The position numbers and the translations under genes are program-made. Positions 39,952-48,773 of a DNA stretch of 64,000 bases are shown here, in pieces. The notes under the pieces were generated by a model. The model had not been told where the DNA came from. It was given only the letters and a program-made list of their open reading frames with translations, and did no database searches. How positions within the stretch are numbered: position 1 is the stretch's first letter; each line of letters begins with the position of its first letter. Source of the stretch: Flavobacterium sp. J49 (GTDB lineage Bacteria > Bacteroidota > Bacteroidia > Flavobacteriales > Flavobacteriaceae); the NCBI RefSeq assembly GCF_011742145.1, contig NZ_JAAQQU010000105.1:1-64000 (forward strand). The letters are read 5' to 3'.

Positions 39952-40479
39952 ATGAAAAAAATAGTCTTAGGGATTTTGGCGATAGGTTTGCTGATATTCG
40001 GTTGTAAAAGCTCGTCTTCAAAAGAAAAAAGTAAATCGGTTAACATCACATTCCAATCTAAAAGCGGAAGCAATGTAAACGGAACCGCCTCCTTTATAGA
40101 AAAAGACGGGGAAGTCACTTTCACTGCTAATTTCACAGGATTAAAGCCGGGAGAACATGCTATTCACATTCATGAAAAATCAGATTGCTCTGCAGCCGAT
40201 GCCACTTCAACCGGTGGACATTGGAACCCAACTTTTAAAAAACACGGAAGATGGACTGATTACGAACACCACAAAGGCGATATGGATAACTTTTACGCCA
40301 ATGCGGATGGTAATGCTACAGTATTGTTTAAAACAAACGAATGGTGTGTGGGCTGTGGTGATGAAACCAGAGATATTCTTGGTAAAGCCGTAATCGTTCA
40401 TGAAAAAGCCGATGATTATGTAACACAACCTACCGGAAATGCCGGTGCAAGATTGGCTTGTTCAGCTATCATAAAGTAG
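39952..40479 (+). CDS. Cu/Zn superoxide dismutase, lipoprotein
   Basis: The protein has 175 residues from the ATG at 39952, which gives a lipoprotein signal (IGLLIFGCKSSSSK); the in-frame extension to 39904 is leader. Metal ligands of the family are visible: HAIHIHEKSDCS, GGHWNPTFKKHG, HHKGDMDNF and VIVHEKADDY. The disulfide Cys pair is in KSDCS and ARLACSAI. It removes superoxide in the periplasm. Confidence 0.92.
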   Translation: MKKIVLGILAIGLLIFGCKSSSSKEKSKSVNITFQSKSGSNVNGTASFIEKDGEVTFTANFTGLKPGEHAIHIHEKSDCSAADATSTGGHWNPTFKKHGRWTDYEHHKGDMDNFYANADGNATVLFKTNEWCVGCGDETRDILGKAVIVHEKADDYVTQPTGNAGARLACSAIIK

Positions 40480-40485
40480 TAGTTT

Positions 40486-41061
40486 TTGGAAGATAAAGAA
40501 CATCTATACTTCAGGAATGCGCAAGAATGGCGAGAATGGTTGCATCACAATCACCATACGTCAATGGGAGTTTATCTCATTTTTTACAAAGTAACCAGCG
40601 AATATGAGAGCATGCGTTGGGAAGAAGCCGTTCAGGTCGCCATTTGTTATGGCTGGATAGATTCAACCGTAAAGCGATTAGACAATGAACGCCGACGTCA
40701 AATGTTTACACCACGCAAAGACAAGAGTGTTTGGAGCAAACTCAACAAAACCTATATCGAGAAACTCATCGCCGATAATTTGATGCACGAAAGTGGTTTG
40801 CGCAAAATTGAAATTGCCAAGCAAAACGGCTCCTGGGAATCATTAGACCATGTGGAAAATCATATTATACCCGATGATTTGGCCTTGGCTTTTGAACAAA
40901 ACAAAACTGCTTTAGAAAACTACAATAAGTTTAGTCCTTCGTATCGAAAAAGCTACTTATATTGGCTCAACCAAGCCAAAAGAGCGGAAACCCGCAAAGC
41001 CCGTATTGCTGAAATCGTTTCTCTATGTGCGCAAAATATCAAGTCACGAGGCACATTTTAA
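40486..41061 (+). CDS. YdeI/OmpD-associated family protein
   Basis: The protein has 191 residues with a TTG start at 40486, 6 bp after the SOD stop; no ATG occurs before residue 27. Family features are YFRNAQEWREWLHHNHHTSM, WEEAVQVAICYGWIDSTVKR, FTPRKDKSVWSKLN and the C-terminal SPSYRKSYLYWLNQAKRAET. Members are linked to bacteriocin or peptide resistance in enterobacteria; the biochemical role is unknown. Confidence 0.85.
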   Translation: MEDKEHLYFRNAQEWREWLHHNHHTSMGVYLIFYKVTSEYESMRWEEAVQVAICYGWIDSTVKRLDNERRRQMFTPRKDKSVWSKLNKTYIEKLIADNLMHESGLRKIEIAKQNGSWESLDHVENHIIPDDLALAFEQNKTALENYNKFSPSYRKSYLYWLNQAKRAETRKARIAEIVSLCAQNIKSRGTF

Positions 41062-41131
41062 ATTTGGTAACAAATTCATTACTTAGCACAAGCAAAAATG
41101 ATTTAGTTTTGTGCCAATAATTAACAGCTAA

Positions 41132-42328
41132 ATGATTAACCCTTCAGTTCACGGTTGGATAGACAAGTTTTTTGCAGAGCAAAGTTTGTCAGTGCATTCG
41201 TTTCCTCAAAACGAAACGGACTTCTACATCCGAACCAGAGCTACCGGATTTATATTTGGCCATGTGGTAAGTTTTGATGCTTCTATAACTATAGAAACTA
41301 AAGACCGACTTCCGCAAGAATTGTCAAAGATAGGCATGCTCAATACGCTTTATCAGATGTACCGTTTGACGAAGCAAAATGACAATGCTGCTAGCTTTAT
41401 AAACGAAGCGGTAGCCTTTTACAGCACCATGATTCCAAAAGGATTTAATCCTCTAAAAAAAGTATTAGAATCAAGTTCGCCATCGAGCAAATTGGAAAAA
41501 ATCATCCACGACAGAGTACAGACTAATGAGGATATGTTTAGCAAAAACTTCTCTCATGTGATTACAAATGCTTTGTTGTTTATAGATGTTTTGGCTTTCA
41601 AACAGCATCTTGAAAATGGCAGCATCTCCGAAAAGTATTCTACCAAAATTGAAGACATAGTCATCGGTATTATTTCGCTTTCGCTAAAAGCCAAAACCGG
41701 TATTTCACAACATGATGATTTGTTGTTGAAGCTGTTTGAATCTTCCGTTCGTTACAATAAATTTGCCACTACTACCTCTACTTCTATTGAAGATTTAGAT
41801 TTAAGTTACTTATCCAATAACCTTGAAAAATACTATGTTATCGATTTGGCCGGAATAAGTTTGTGGAGCGATGAAAAGGTCGAAAACGAAGAGCGCTACT
41901 TTCTTTTCAAGTTAGGTGAATTGGTTAACATTACCGATGCTGTTATTTTAGAAAGCATTGATTTCATCAACGAATTTATTGTAAAATACAAAAAGGAAAT
42001 TCCGTATTTCAACTTCTCCAATCCGGTGAAACACTTTTATGACCAAACCACCGAAAGTGTTGCGGTATTAATCAACAGAAATAAATCACGGCTGTTAAAA
42101 GAGATTTCTCAGAGTAAAGAATTGATGCAACTTTTGGCCAAATCAACCCACAAAGATTTAGACAAAGAAGAAAAGAAAAAAATTAAAAAACAGCTCCTCG
42201 ACATCTGCAAAACGATTCCGTCACTGACGATATTCCTATTGCCGGGCGGTGGTTTGCTCCTACCGATATTGATCAAGTTTATCCCAAAAATGATGCCTTC
42301 TGCATTCAATGAGAATATTGAAGATTAA
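41132..42328 (+). CDS. LETM1-related protein
   Basis: The protein has 398 residues and is largely helical. The C-terminal segment IPSLTIFLLPGGGLLLPILI followed by KFIPKMMPSAF matches the conserved LETM1 core (L-L-P-x-L-x-K-F-x-P-x-M-L-P-S-x-F). Flavobacterial proteins of this kind are annotated as LETM1-related and biofilm-associated, as I recall. The single hydrophobic stretch near residue 365 may insert in the membrane. A TAGTTTTG -7 box lies at 41104. Ion-transport activity as in mitochondria is not implied. Confidence 0.78.
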   Translation: MINPSVHGWIDKFFAEQSLSVHSFPQNETDFYIRTRATGFIFGHVVSFDASITIETKDRLPQELSKIGMLNTLYQMYRLTKQNDNAASFINEAVAFYSTMIPKGFNPLKKVLESSSPSSKLEKIIHDRVQTNEDMFSKNFSHVITNALLFIDVLAFKQHLENGSISEKYSTKIEDIVIGIISLSLKAKTGISQHDDLLLKLFESSVRYNKFATTTSTSIEDLDLSYLSNNLEKYYVIDLAGISLWSDEKVENEERYFLFKLGELVNITDAVILESIDFINEFIVKYKKEIPYFNFSNPVKHFYDQTTESVAVLINRNKSRLLKEISQSKELMQLLAKSTHKDLDKEEKKKIKKQLLDICKTIPSLTIFLLPGGGLLLPILIKFIPKMMPSAFNENIED

Positions 42329-42383
42329 AAAAAAACAACCAAATAATTGATTGCTTTTTTTTATGTATTAAATAAAATATTGC

Positions 42384-43025
42384 TTAGTTACTGAACTTTA
42401 AGCGGTAAACTTCATCCAAGTTATCATTGGAAGTCATGTTAACTCCTAAGTCGGTCACGTAGCCGGAGTTCAATCCGTAAGCCCAACCGTGGAGTGTTAA
42501 TTCCTGACCGTTTTTCCAAGCATTTTGTACTATAGAAGTTTTGGCCAAATCAAAGACTTGTTCTTGAGCATTGATTTCCACAAACTTGTTAAAACGTTCT
42601 TCTTCGTTAGTAAATGAATTCAGGTAATGTTCGTGCAAACGGTAAACGTCTTTGATGTGTCTGATCCAATTGTCAATCAATCCGATGGATTGGTTACCCA
42701 TGGCGGCTTTTACACCTCCGCAGCCATAATGACCACATACAATAACGTGTTTCACTTTTAGAACATTGACAGCATAATCCAAAACACTTAACATATTCAT
42801 ATCACTATGGATAACCATATTGGCTATGTTTCTGTGTACAAATACTTCACCGGGTTTGGCACCAATAATTTCATTGGCAGGAACTCTGCTGTCAGAACAA
42901 CCTATCCACAACAAAGGTGGCTGTTGGCCTTTAGACAAATCTTTAAAATAATCAGGGTCAATGGCTAACTGAGATTCTACCCATTTTTTGTTGTTATCAA
43001 GTATTTTTTTATAAAAATTGCTCAT
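42384..43025 (-). CDS. can: Beta-class carbonic anhydrase
   Basis: The 213-residue protein has zinc ligands Cys43 (WIGCSDSRVP, with Asp45 and Arg47), His99 and Cys102 (VCGHYGCGGVKAA). The architecture is that of Can-type enzymes. It interconverts CO2 and bicarbonate in the cytosol. It is the last of three genes read leftward after the SulP transporter and another beta-CA; the 85-bp gap may hold a separate promoter. Confidence 0.94.
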   Translation of the reverse strand: MSNFYKKILDNNKKWVESQLAIDPDYFKDLSKGQQPPLLWIGCSDSRVPANEIIGAKPGEVFVHRNIANMVIHSDMNMLSVLDYAVNVLKVKHVIVCGHYGCGGVKAAMGNQSIGLIDNWIRHIKDVYRLHEHYLNSFTNEEERFNKFVEINAQEQVFDLAKTSIVQNAWKNGQELTLHGWAYGLNSGYVTDLGVNMTSNDNLDEVYRLKFSN

Positions 43026-43110
43026 ATAATAAATTTAGTCAAATATAGTAAATAAAAAACTTGAACTACATACAGGTAAAATAGATGTTTATAGGGTTGC
43101 GCTAAAGGAA

Positions 43111-43794
43111 TTAATGTCTTAATTCTACCACTGAAAAATCCGGATTCAATTCGTCTTTGATATATTGACTGTCTTCATAAAAAGTAACTTCACCGGTTTC
43201 TATATTGTGCATGGCACCCACTATACCTATTTCTCCATTTTCAATCATTTGTTCTAAAATAAAACTGCGTTCAATGATGTTTTTGACATTGCGTTTAACG
43301 TTAATTTCAGCTACATTCTCAACGAATACAGCGTTAGAAGCATTGCGGTTATCCTTGGTTTCTTTCTCTTGGTAAACCGCAGGTTGTATTTTAGAAAGCA
43401 GTTCGGTAAGATTACCCATTTCTACGTGGTCACAAGCACCTTTTACGGCACCGCATTTAGAGTGACCCAATACCACAATCAATTTGGAACCGGCTACTTT
43501 ACAAGCGAACTCCATACTGCCCAAGATGTCGGTATTCACAATGTTTCCGGCAATACGTACCGAAAAAACATCACCAAGCCCTTGGTCAAAAATAAGTTCG
43601 GCCGAAGTTCGGCTGTCAATACAACTCAATATAGTGGCAAAAGGCCATTGCCCGTCGCGGGTATCATTGACTTGCTCCAATAGATTGCGATGCGCTTGAA
43701 GATTACTAACAAATCGGTTATTACCATTCTTTAATAATTCAAGAGCTTTTCTGGGCGATATAGAAGCTTGTAGTTCTTTATTTAGCGTTTTCAT
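43111..43794 (-). CDS. Beta-class carbonic anhydrase, second type
   Basis: The 227-residue protein has Cys58-x-Asp60-x-Arg62 (LSCIDSRTSAEL), and His111 and Cys114 (VLGHSKCGAVKGACD). It differs clearly from the neighbouring Can-type enzyme in spacing and N-terminus (SPRKALELLKNGNNRFV) and belongs to the SulP-associated beta-CA group. It starts 12 bp after the SulP stop, so it probably supplies or removes bicarbonate at the transporter. Confidence 0.93.
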   Translation of the reverse strand: MKTLNKELQASISPRKALELLKNGNNRFVSNLQAHRNLLEQVNDTRDGQWPFATILSCIDSRTSAELIFDQGLGDVFSVRIAGNIVNTDILGSMEFACKVAGSKLIVVLGHSKCGAVKGACDHVEMGNLTELLSKIQPAVYQEKETKDNRNASNAVFVENVAEINVKRNVKNIIERSFILEQMIENGEIGIVGAMHNIETGEVTFYEDSQYIKDELNPDFSVVELRH

Positions 43795-43806
43795 TTTGTT
43801 TTATTT

Positions 43807-45444
43807 TTAATTTTCTACGTTAATCATTTTACGTTTCATGGCGTCATACTTTTGCTCAACAGTAACCGTATTCTTAAAATTATCACTGTCTTCAAGTTGA
43901 TAAGCTTTTTTGAAGCCTTTCAATTTTACCTTGATATTTTCGTCAACGGCTCGAGTAGCCTTGAATTCACGAATCAAATCTAAAATATCGTGGGCAATGT
44001 ATACTGTATCAGTAGCGTTGATAACCACTTTTGAATTTTCAGGCAAATCATTCAAAGTTGATTTGATAGCGGCTTTATTCAAAAAAGAAACTTCTTGAGC
44101 CAACTCGATATGAATGATATCTCCTTCATGATATTCTTCCTTTCTGAATTTAAAGGCCCGTTTAGAATTTCCGATGAGTACAAAAATGATATTGACAATC
44201 ATTCCCAATGCCACTCCTTTGAGCAAGTCGGTAAATACCACGGCTACAAAAGTTAAGATAAAAGGAATAAACTGGTAAATTTTGTCTTTTTTCCAAAAAT
44301 GCTTGATGGTTTTTGGATTGGCCAATTTGTAACCAACCAACAACAATACTGCGGCCAAAGTGGCTAATGGAATTTTGTTCAACAACACCGGAATGGTCAA
44401 AACACTTATCAACAAAAGAAAGCCGTGAATAATGGCCGACATCTTTGATTTGGCACCCGCCGCATTATTAGCAGAAGTTCGCACCACAACAGAAGTCATA
44501 GGCAAACCACCCAATAATGAACTTACCATATTACCAATTCCTTGAGCTTTTAGCTCAACATTCGTATTAGTGTAACGTTTTTGAGTGTCCATTCGATCGG
44601 CTGCTTCAATACACAATAGCGTTTCAATAGAAGCCACAACCGCGATGGTTGCTCCGATTCCCCAAACTTTGAAATTGGTAATGGCTGAAAAATCCGGAAT
44701 TACAAAAATACTCTGAAACTCTTCAAGACTGGTCGGCACCGGTAATGCCACCAAGTGATCTCCGGAGATTGCTAATGAACTTCCGGTTTGAATAAATACT
44801 TCATTTAAGATAATTCCAACAATAACAGCTACCAATGCCGCAGGAACTAACTTTATTTTTTTAAGAAATTCAACTTTATTCCATCCAATTAAAATAGCCA
44901 GTGAAATCAAAGTAATAACCAATGAACCTAATTGTATGTGGTCAATCACTGAAAACAGTTCAGAAAAAGTATTTTGACCATCTGCTTGTACAAAAGATTC
45001 ATCTCCTTCAAAATCCTTATCATAACCAAAGGCGTGCGGAATTTGTTTCAAGAAAATGATCACTCCAATACCGGCTAACATTCCTTCAATAACATTGTTG
45101 GGGAAAAAATTTGAAATGGTTCCCGCTTTTAGAAACCCTAAAGTCAATTGAATCAAGCCGGCTATAAAAACAGCCATCAGAAAGATATTGAAGGCACCCA
45201 AATCGGTAATAGCGGTTAAAACTATAGCCGTTAAACCGGCTGCCGGTCCCGAAACACTCAAATGGGAAGTACTTAAATAGCCCACTACAATTCCGCCAAC
45301 AACGCCGGAAATAATACCTGAAAATAGTGGCGCGCCTGAGGCCAATGCAATACCTAAACACAATGGCAATGCCACCAAGAAAACCACTAAACCTGATGCG
45401 AAATCAGATTTAAGGTTTGCAAAAAGATTGATTTTTTTTGTCAT
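43807..45444 (-). CDS. SulP-family anion (bicarbonate/sulfate) transporter
   Basis: The 545-residue protein has 10-14 membrane helices. SulP signatures are GLVVFLVALPLCLGIALASG, GPAAGLTAIVLTAI and AQGIGNMVSSLLGGLPMTSV. A cytosolic STAS domain lies at the C-terminus (about 435-530, IELAQEVSFLNKAAIKSTL). Coupling to a beta carbonic anhydrase gene points to bicarbonate as substrate; this is inference from context. Confidence 0.92.
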   Translation of the reverse strand: MTKKINLFANLKSDFASGLVVFLVALPLCLGIALASGAPLFSGIISGVVGGIVVGYLSTSHLSVSGPAAGLTAIVLTAITDLGAFNIFLMAVFIAGLIQLTLGFLKAGTISNFFPNNVIEGMLAGIGVIIFLKQIPHAFGYDKDFEGDESFVQADGQNTFSELFSVIDHIQLGSLVITLISLAILIGWNKVEFLKKIKLVPAALVAVIVGIILNEVFIQTGSSLAISGDHLVALPVPTSLEEFQSIFVIPDFSAITNFKVWGIGATIAVVASIETLLCIEAADRMDTQKRYTNTNVELKAQGIGNMVSSLLGGLPMTSVVVRTSANNAAGAKSKMSAIIHGFLLLISVLTIPVLLNKIPLATLAAVLLLVGYKLANPKTIKHFWKKDKIYQFIPFILTFVAVVFTDLLKGVALGMIVNIIFVLIGNSKRAFKFRKEEYHEGDIIHIELAQEVSFLNKAAIKSTLNDLPENSKVVINATDTVYIAHDILDLIREFKATRAVDENIKVKLKGFKKAYQLEDSDNFKNTVTVEQKYDAMKRKMINVEN

Positions 45445-45503
45445 ACCAATAATTAATTTAATACATAAAAAAGCTTCGCTAAGGCGAAACCATAACGGAT
45501 GTA

Positions 45504-45788
45504 TTAAACCAATTCGGGCGGTGGAGAAAATATTTCTTCAGAAACGTTATCATGACGTGATAGGTTCTCAGAAATGATTTTGGAATCTGGGTTAAGCTCA
45601 GACTCAGTAAAAGGGTAATCAAAACATTGCTTTAAAGCCTTGATTTCTTTGATATCCTTGTGAATTTCTTCTTCAGCAAAACTATAAAAAACAGACATAT
45701 CAGCACTCTTCTTTATCAACGTAACCACTGTTGGAGTTGAAAGAAAAGTAACAAATATTACTAATATGAAGCCTGCTATAAATTTCAT
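45504..45788 (-). CDS. Hypothetical protein with N-terminal signal/anchor
   Basis: The protein has 94 residues from the ATG at 45788 (a TTG at 45809 would add seven residues). An N-terminal hydrophobic helix (IAGFILVIFVTFLSTPTVVT) precedes an acidic, probably periplasmic part (AEEEIHKDIKEIKALKQC) ending SPPPELV. It is 59 bp upstream of the SulP gene on the same strand and may be cotranscribed with it. No family is recognised. Confidence 0.6.
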   Translation of the reverse strand: MKFIAGFILVIFVTFLSTPTVVTLIKKSADMSVFYSFAEEEIHKDIKEIKALKQCFDYPFTESELNPDSKIISENLSRHDNVSEEIFSPPPELV

Positions 45789-45910
45789 ATCACAAAAGTA
45801 GTTATTCAATTAAGGTTAAAATTGGTTATTATAAAAATTTTAACAGAATTTTAGACCCCAAATTTAGGAAATATCAAGGCTTCAATACTATAGGTTTAAT
45901 TTATAGTTTT

Positions 45911-45918
45911 TATCTTTG
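45911..45918 (+). promoter_or_regulatory. Canonical -7 box for oxyR
   Basis: TATCTTTG fits TAnnTTTG exactly and lies 19 bp before the oxyR start codon, implying a short leader. Confidence 0.65.
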
Positions 45919-45937
45919 CATCAAATTTGATTATATC

Positions 45938-46879
45938 ATGACCATCACTCAATTGAAATATGTTTTGGCAGTTGCCGAACACAAAAACTTCACGCTGGCT
46001 GCAGAAAAATGCTTTGTAACACAACCTACACTGAGCATGCAAATTCAAAAGATTGAAGAAGAATTAGCCGTTCAAATTTTTGACCGCACCAAGAAACCTA
46101 TTCAGCTTACGGAAATTGGACAAAAAATTGTCAATCAATCCAAAAACATTGTCAACGAAGCTGACCGAATTCAGGATATAGTCGACCAACAAAAAGGATT
46201 TATAGGAGGAGAATTCCGTTTGGCTATCATCCCAACAGTAATGCCGACATTGCTTCCGATGTTTTTGAATAATTTCATCAAAAAATACCCAAAAGTCAAG
46301 CTCATCATTGAAGAGCTAAACACTGCGGAAATCATCACCAAGTTGAAAAACGGTCATTTAGATGCCGCCATCGCCGTTACGCCATTGGAAGATGAGAAAA
46401 TCAAAGAAATTGTATTGTATTACGAGCCGTTTGTGGCTTATATTCCTGAGAACCACCAATCGTTTCACAAAAAAGAAATAGAAGTTGGGGACTTAAATAT
46501 GAATGAAATTTTACTGCTTCAAGACGGACACTGCTTCAGAGATGGTATTTTGAACTTGTGCAAAAACTTGAACAACGAAGAAAAAACGCATTTCCAAATA
46601 GAGAGCGGCAGTTTTGAAACCTTGATAAAATTGGCCGATGAAGGTTTGGGCACTACACTATTGCCCTATTTGCATACCTTAGATTTGCCGGCCAAAGATG
46701 TACTAAAGCTCAAACATTTTGTAGAGCCGAAACCGGCGCGGGAAGTGAGTTTGATTTTTCCCAAAAATGAATTGAAGATACATATCATTGATGCACTAAG
46801 AAGTACTATTTCGGGTGTAATCAAGGGGGCGATTACTTTTCAAAATGTGGAAATCATCAGTCCGTTACAAAAAAAATAA
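45938..46879 (+). CDS. oxyR: Hydrogen-peroxide sensor/regulator OxyR (LysR family)
   Basis: The 313-residue protein has the LysR HTH (TQLKYVLAVAEHKNFTLAAE, FVTQPTLSMQIQKIE) and a redox domain in which the two regulatory cysteines fall at residues 199 (DGHCFRDG) and 208 (LNLCKN), the numbers used in E. coli OxyR. It is activated by disulfide formation and controls peroxide defence genes. Dps (14649) is a typical OxyR target elsewhere, but no site was identified here. Confidence 0.94.
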   Translation: MTITQLKYVLAVAEHKNFTLAAEKCFVTQPTLSMQIQKIEEELAVQIFDRTKKPIQLTEIGQKIVNQSKNIVNEADRIQDIVDQQKGFIGGEFRLAIIPTVMPTLLPMFLNNFIKKYPKVKLIIEELNTAEIITKLKNGHLDAAIAVTPLEDEKIKEIVLYYEPFVAYIPENHQSFHKKEIEVGDLNMNEILLLQDGHCFRDGILNLCKNLNNEEKTHFQIESGSFETLIKLADEGLGTTLLPYLHTLDLPAKDVLKLKHFVEPKPAREVSLIFPKNELKIHIIDALRSTISGVIKGAITFQNVEIISPLQKK

Positions 46880-46901
46880 GGAGTTGTTGCACCAACTCCT
46901 T
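46878..46901. terminator. Bidirectional terminator hairpin between oxyR and the 64-residue gene
   Basis: AAGGAGTTG (46878-46886) pairs perfectly with CAACTCCTT (46893-46901) around TTGCAC. The left arm includes the oxyR stop codon, and an A-rich run precedes it for the minus strand. Confidence 0.8.
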
Positions 46902-46914
46902 ATTTCATTCTGTT

Positions 46915-47109
46915 CTAACTAACTACAGATAAACAGTCTTTTAATTCCGGGTGCTCTTTGGTAAAGAATTGAAGCCATCTTTTTAATTGTTCTATCTCAT
47001 AAGGCAGTAAATTTTTTACTGCTTTCTTTAATTCTTTAGCAAAAAGAATCGGGTCAAAACTTACTCTCTCGAGTACCGATTTAGTGTAATCGTAAATCAT
47101 TCTAGGCAT
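46915..47109 (-). CDS. Small conserved protein, 64 residues (paralogue 1)
   Basis: The sequence contains TKSVLERVSFDPILFAKELK, LLPYEIEQLKRWL and FTKEHPELKDC. It is closely similar over its whole length to the gene at 47320, including the V-L-x-R-V-S-F-D and L-L-P-Y-E motifs and the Cys four residues before the end. It is helical and cytosolic. Small proteins of this type occur widely in flavobacteria without known function. Confidence 0.75.
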   Translation of the reverse strand: MPRMIYDYTKSVLERVSFDPILFAKELKKAVKNLLPYEIEQLKRWLQFFTKEHPELKDCLSVVS

Positions 47110-47284
47110 AATCTTAAGATTTGGGGTTATCTTATTGTAAGAACGTTTGGTAAAAGTAAAATAAAATTTGTTTCACCGCAATAAAAAATGTTAAAAAACA
47201 TCGTTTAAGTACCTTAAAAGTCGACAAAATGCATTTTTAATAAATTTTAATACGTTAAATATTACAAGATCAAGATGATAGCAT

Positions 47285-47311
47285 AAAAAAAGGAATCGTT
47301 TAAATTCCTTT
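47285..47311 (-). terminator. Terminator of the second 64-residue gene (minus strand)
   Basis: AAAGGAAT (47289-47296) pairs with ATTCCTTT (47304-47311). The six A at 47285-47290 give the T-tract on the minus strand. Confidence 0.8.
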
Positions 47312-47319
47312 AGTTTTTA

Positions 47320-47514
47320 TTAATTAACATTTAAGATACATTGTCTAAGTTCCGGTTTTTCTTCGGTAAATTTTAGCAACCAGTTTGTTAACTCTTCAAG
47401 TTCGTATGGCAATAAGAACTTATAGGCTTTAGAAAGCTCTTTGCAAAAAAGGTCAACATCAAAACTTACTCTTTTTAACACAGACTTAGTGTGGTCTAAC
47501 ATTGTTTTAGACAT
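47320..47514 (-). CDS. Small conserved protein, 64 residues (paralogue 2)
   Basis: The sequence contains TKSVLKRVSFDVDLFCKELS, LLPYELEELTNWL and FTEEKPELRQC. It is the same length as its neighbour, with conserved core motifs and diverged surface residues, which indicates an old tandem duplication under selection. Each copy has its own terminator and an intergenic gap of 210 bp, so they are probably transcribed separately. Confidence 0.75.
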   Translation of the reverse strand: MSKTMLDHTKSVLKRVSFDVDLFCKELSKAYKFLLPYELEELTNWLLKFTEEKPELRQCILNVN

Positions 47515-47640
47515 AGAGAGTTATAAATTTTAGGTTTGAAAATTAGTAAGAACGAATAATTATTTCATCAAATTTATTGAAAAAAATATACCGTCGGTAA
47601 AAATCATCGTTAAAAATAACTTCAAAAAAAGTTAATTTTT

Positions 47641-48306
47641 TCAAACTCCTTTAGTGGCGCGCAACATTTCTCTTTTGCCCGGAGCGCCCGGCAACTTTTC
47701 TACAGAAAATCCTGCTGATATCATCGCTTTTTTAATCGAAGTGCGACAAGCATAAGTAACCAAGACGCCATTCGCTTTCAATGCCTTAAACATGGCTGCA
47801 AATATAGCTTCTGACCACAATTCGGGTTGTACTCTGAAACCAAATGCATCAAAGTAAATCAGGTCAAAAGCATTGCTGTCATTGATATCCTGAAAATATT
47901 GTTGGCGTTTGGTAAGGGTAAATTCGGGTGGAATCATATTCTCTTCTTCCCAATCAACTTGGTGTAAAAGTTGAAAGACATGACTTTCCTTAGCCTCAAT
48001 TTCTTGGGCATAATTCATCTGTAAAGCTTCCTCTAAAGCTATTGGATAAGCTTCAACGCCAACATAATGTATCTTTTGATTGGTGTTTTTTTGGGCTTCC
48101 AAATAAGTGATAAAGGCATTCAATCCGGTACCGAAACCAATCTCTAAAATAGAAATGGATTTTCCTTCGAAAAGTGAAAACCCATTCTTTATAAATACGT
48201 GATAAGCTTCTTGAACGGCGCCGTGCTTTGAATGATAACTTTCATTCCAATCGGGCAAATAAATGGTGGTAGAACCATCTTGGGTTTGAATAATTTCGCG
48301 TTTCAA
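47641..48306 (-). CDS. mnmD: tRNA wobble-uridine methyltransferase MnmD
   Basis: The 221-residue Rossmann methyltransferase (SAM motif LEIGFGTGLNAF; DLIYFDAFGFRVQPELWS; TYACRTSIKKAMISAGF; LPGAPGKREMLRA) corresponds to the MnmD domain of MnmC, which makes the final methyl transfer in mnm5s2U34 synthesis. The FAD-dependent MnmC1 part is absent, as is usual in this phylum. It starts 2 bp after the heme-protein gene. Confidence 0.92.
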   Translation of the reverse strand: MKREIIQTQDGSTTIYLPDWNESYHSKHGAVQEAYHVFIKNGFSLFEGKSISILEIGFGTGLNAFITYLEAQKNTNQKIHYVGVEAYPIALEEALQMNYAQEIEAKESHVFQLLHQVDWEEENMIPPEFTLTKRQQYFQDINDSNAFDLIYFDAFGFRVQPELWSEAIFAAMFKALKANGVLVTYACRTSIKKAMISAGFSVEKLPGAPGKREMLRATKGV

Positions 48307-48308
48307 AA

Positions 48309-48767
48309 TTACTCTTTAATGTATAATTTTTTTATCCTCGGAATCGGCCCGCCACATTTTTGTTGGTGGCATTGGATACAAGCATCAACACCGGTATTAA
48401 AATGCTCTTTGGCATTTTTAGGATCTTTATAAATCATTTCCTGTGCTTTGATAAACTTCGCTGCTTGCTCTTTAAAGAAAGCATCGTTGTCCGACTCATC
48501 GGTCATCACCGCTTCATGAATTCTTAAAAAATGTTGCGGAAACTGTCCAATGGTATCGCCTTTTTGAATGCGTTCCTTTAAACGCTTGTTATCCACATAC
48601 ATTTGTTCCATCAAAGCGGCCATTTCTGACATTTGGTACATTTCTAACTTATTTTCGGTTTTGGGTTCGCACTTTTCTTCCGCTGTTTTTTCTGCTGCCT
48701 TCTGGCAAGAAAGCACCGACAGCACTAAAAAAAGAAGCACCAAAACAACTACTATAACTTTCTTCAT
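48309..48767 (-). CDS. Lipoprotein with one c-type heme motif
   Basis: The 152-residue protein has a lipoprotein signal (LVLSVLSCQKAAEK), a helical middle (MYQMSEMAALMEQMYVDNKR) and a single heme-binding motif CIQCH near the C-terminus (TGVDACIQCHQQKCGG). This is the layout of a small periplasmic cytochrome of the c-prime-like or helical type. Axial ligand and partner are unknown. It lies between DUF4920 and mnmD with 6- and 2-bp gaps. Confidence 0.82.
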   Translation of the reverse strand: MKKVIVVVLVLLFLVLSVLSCQKAAEKTAEEKCEPKTENKLEMYQMSEMAALMEQMYVDNKRLKERIQKGDTIGQFPQHFLRIHEAVMTDESDNDAFFKEQAAKFIKAQEMIYKDPKNAKEHFNTGVDACIQCHQQKCGGPIPRIKKLYIKE

Positions 48768-48773
48768 CGAAGT

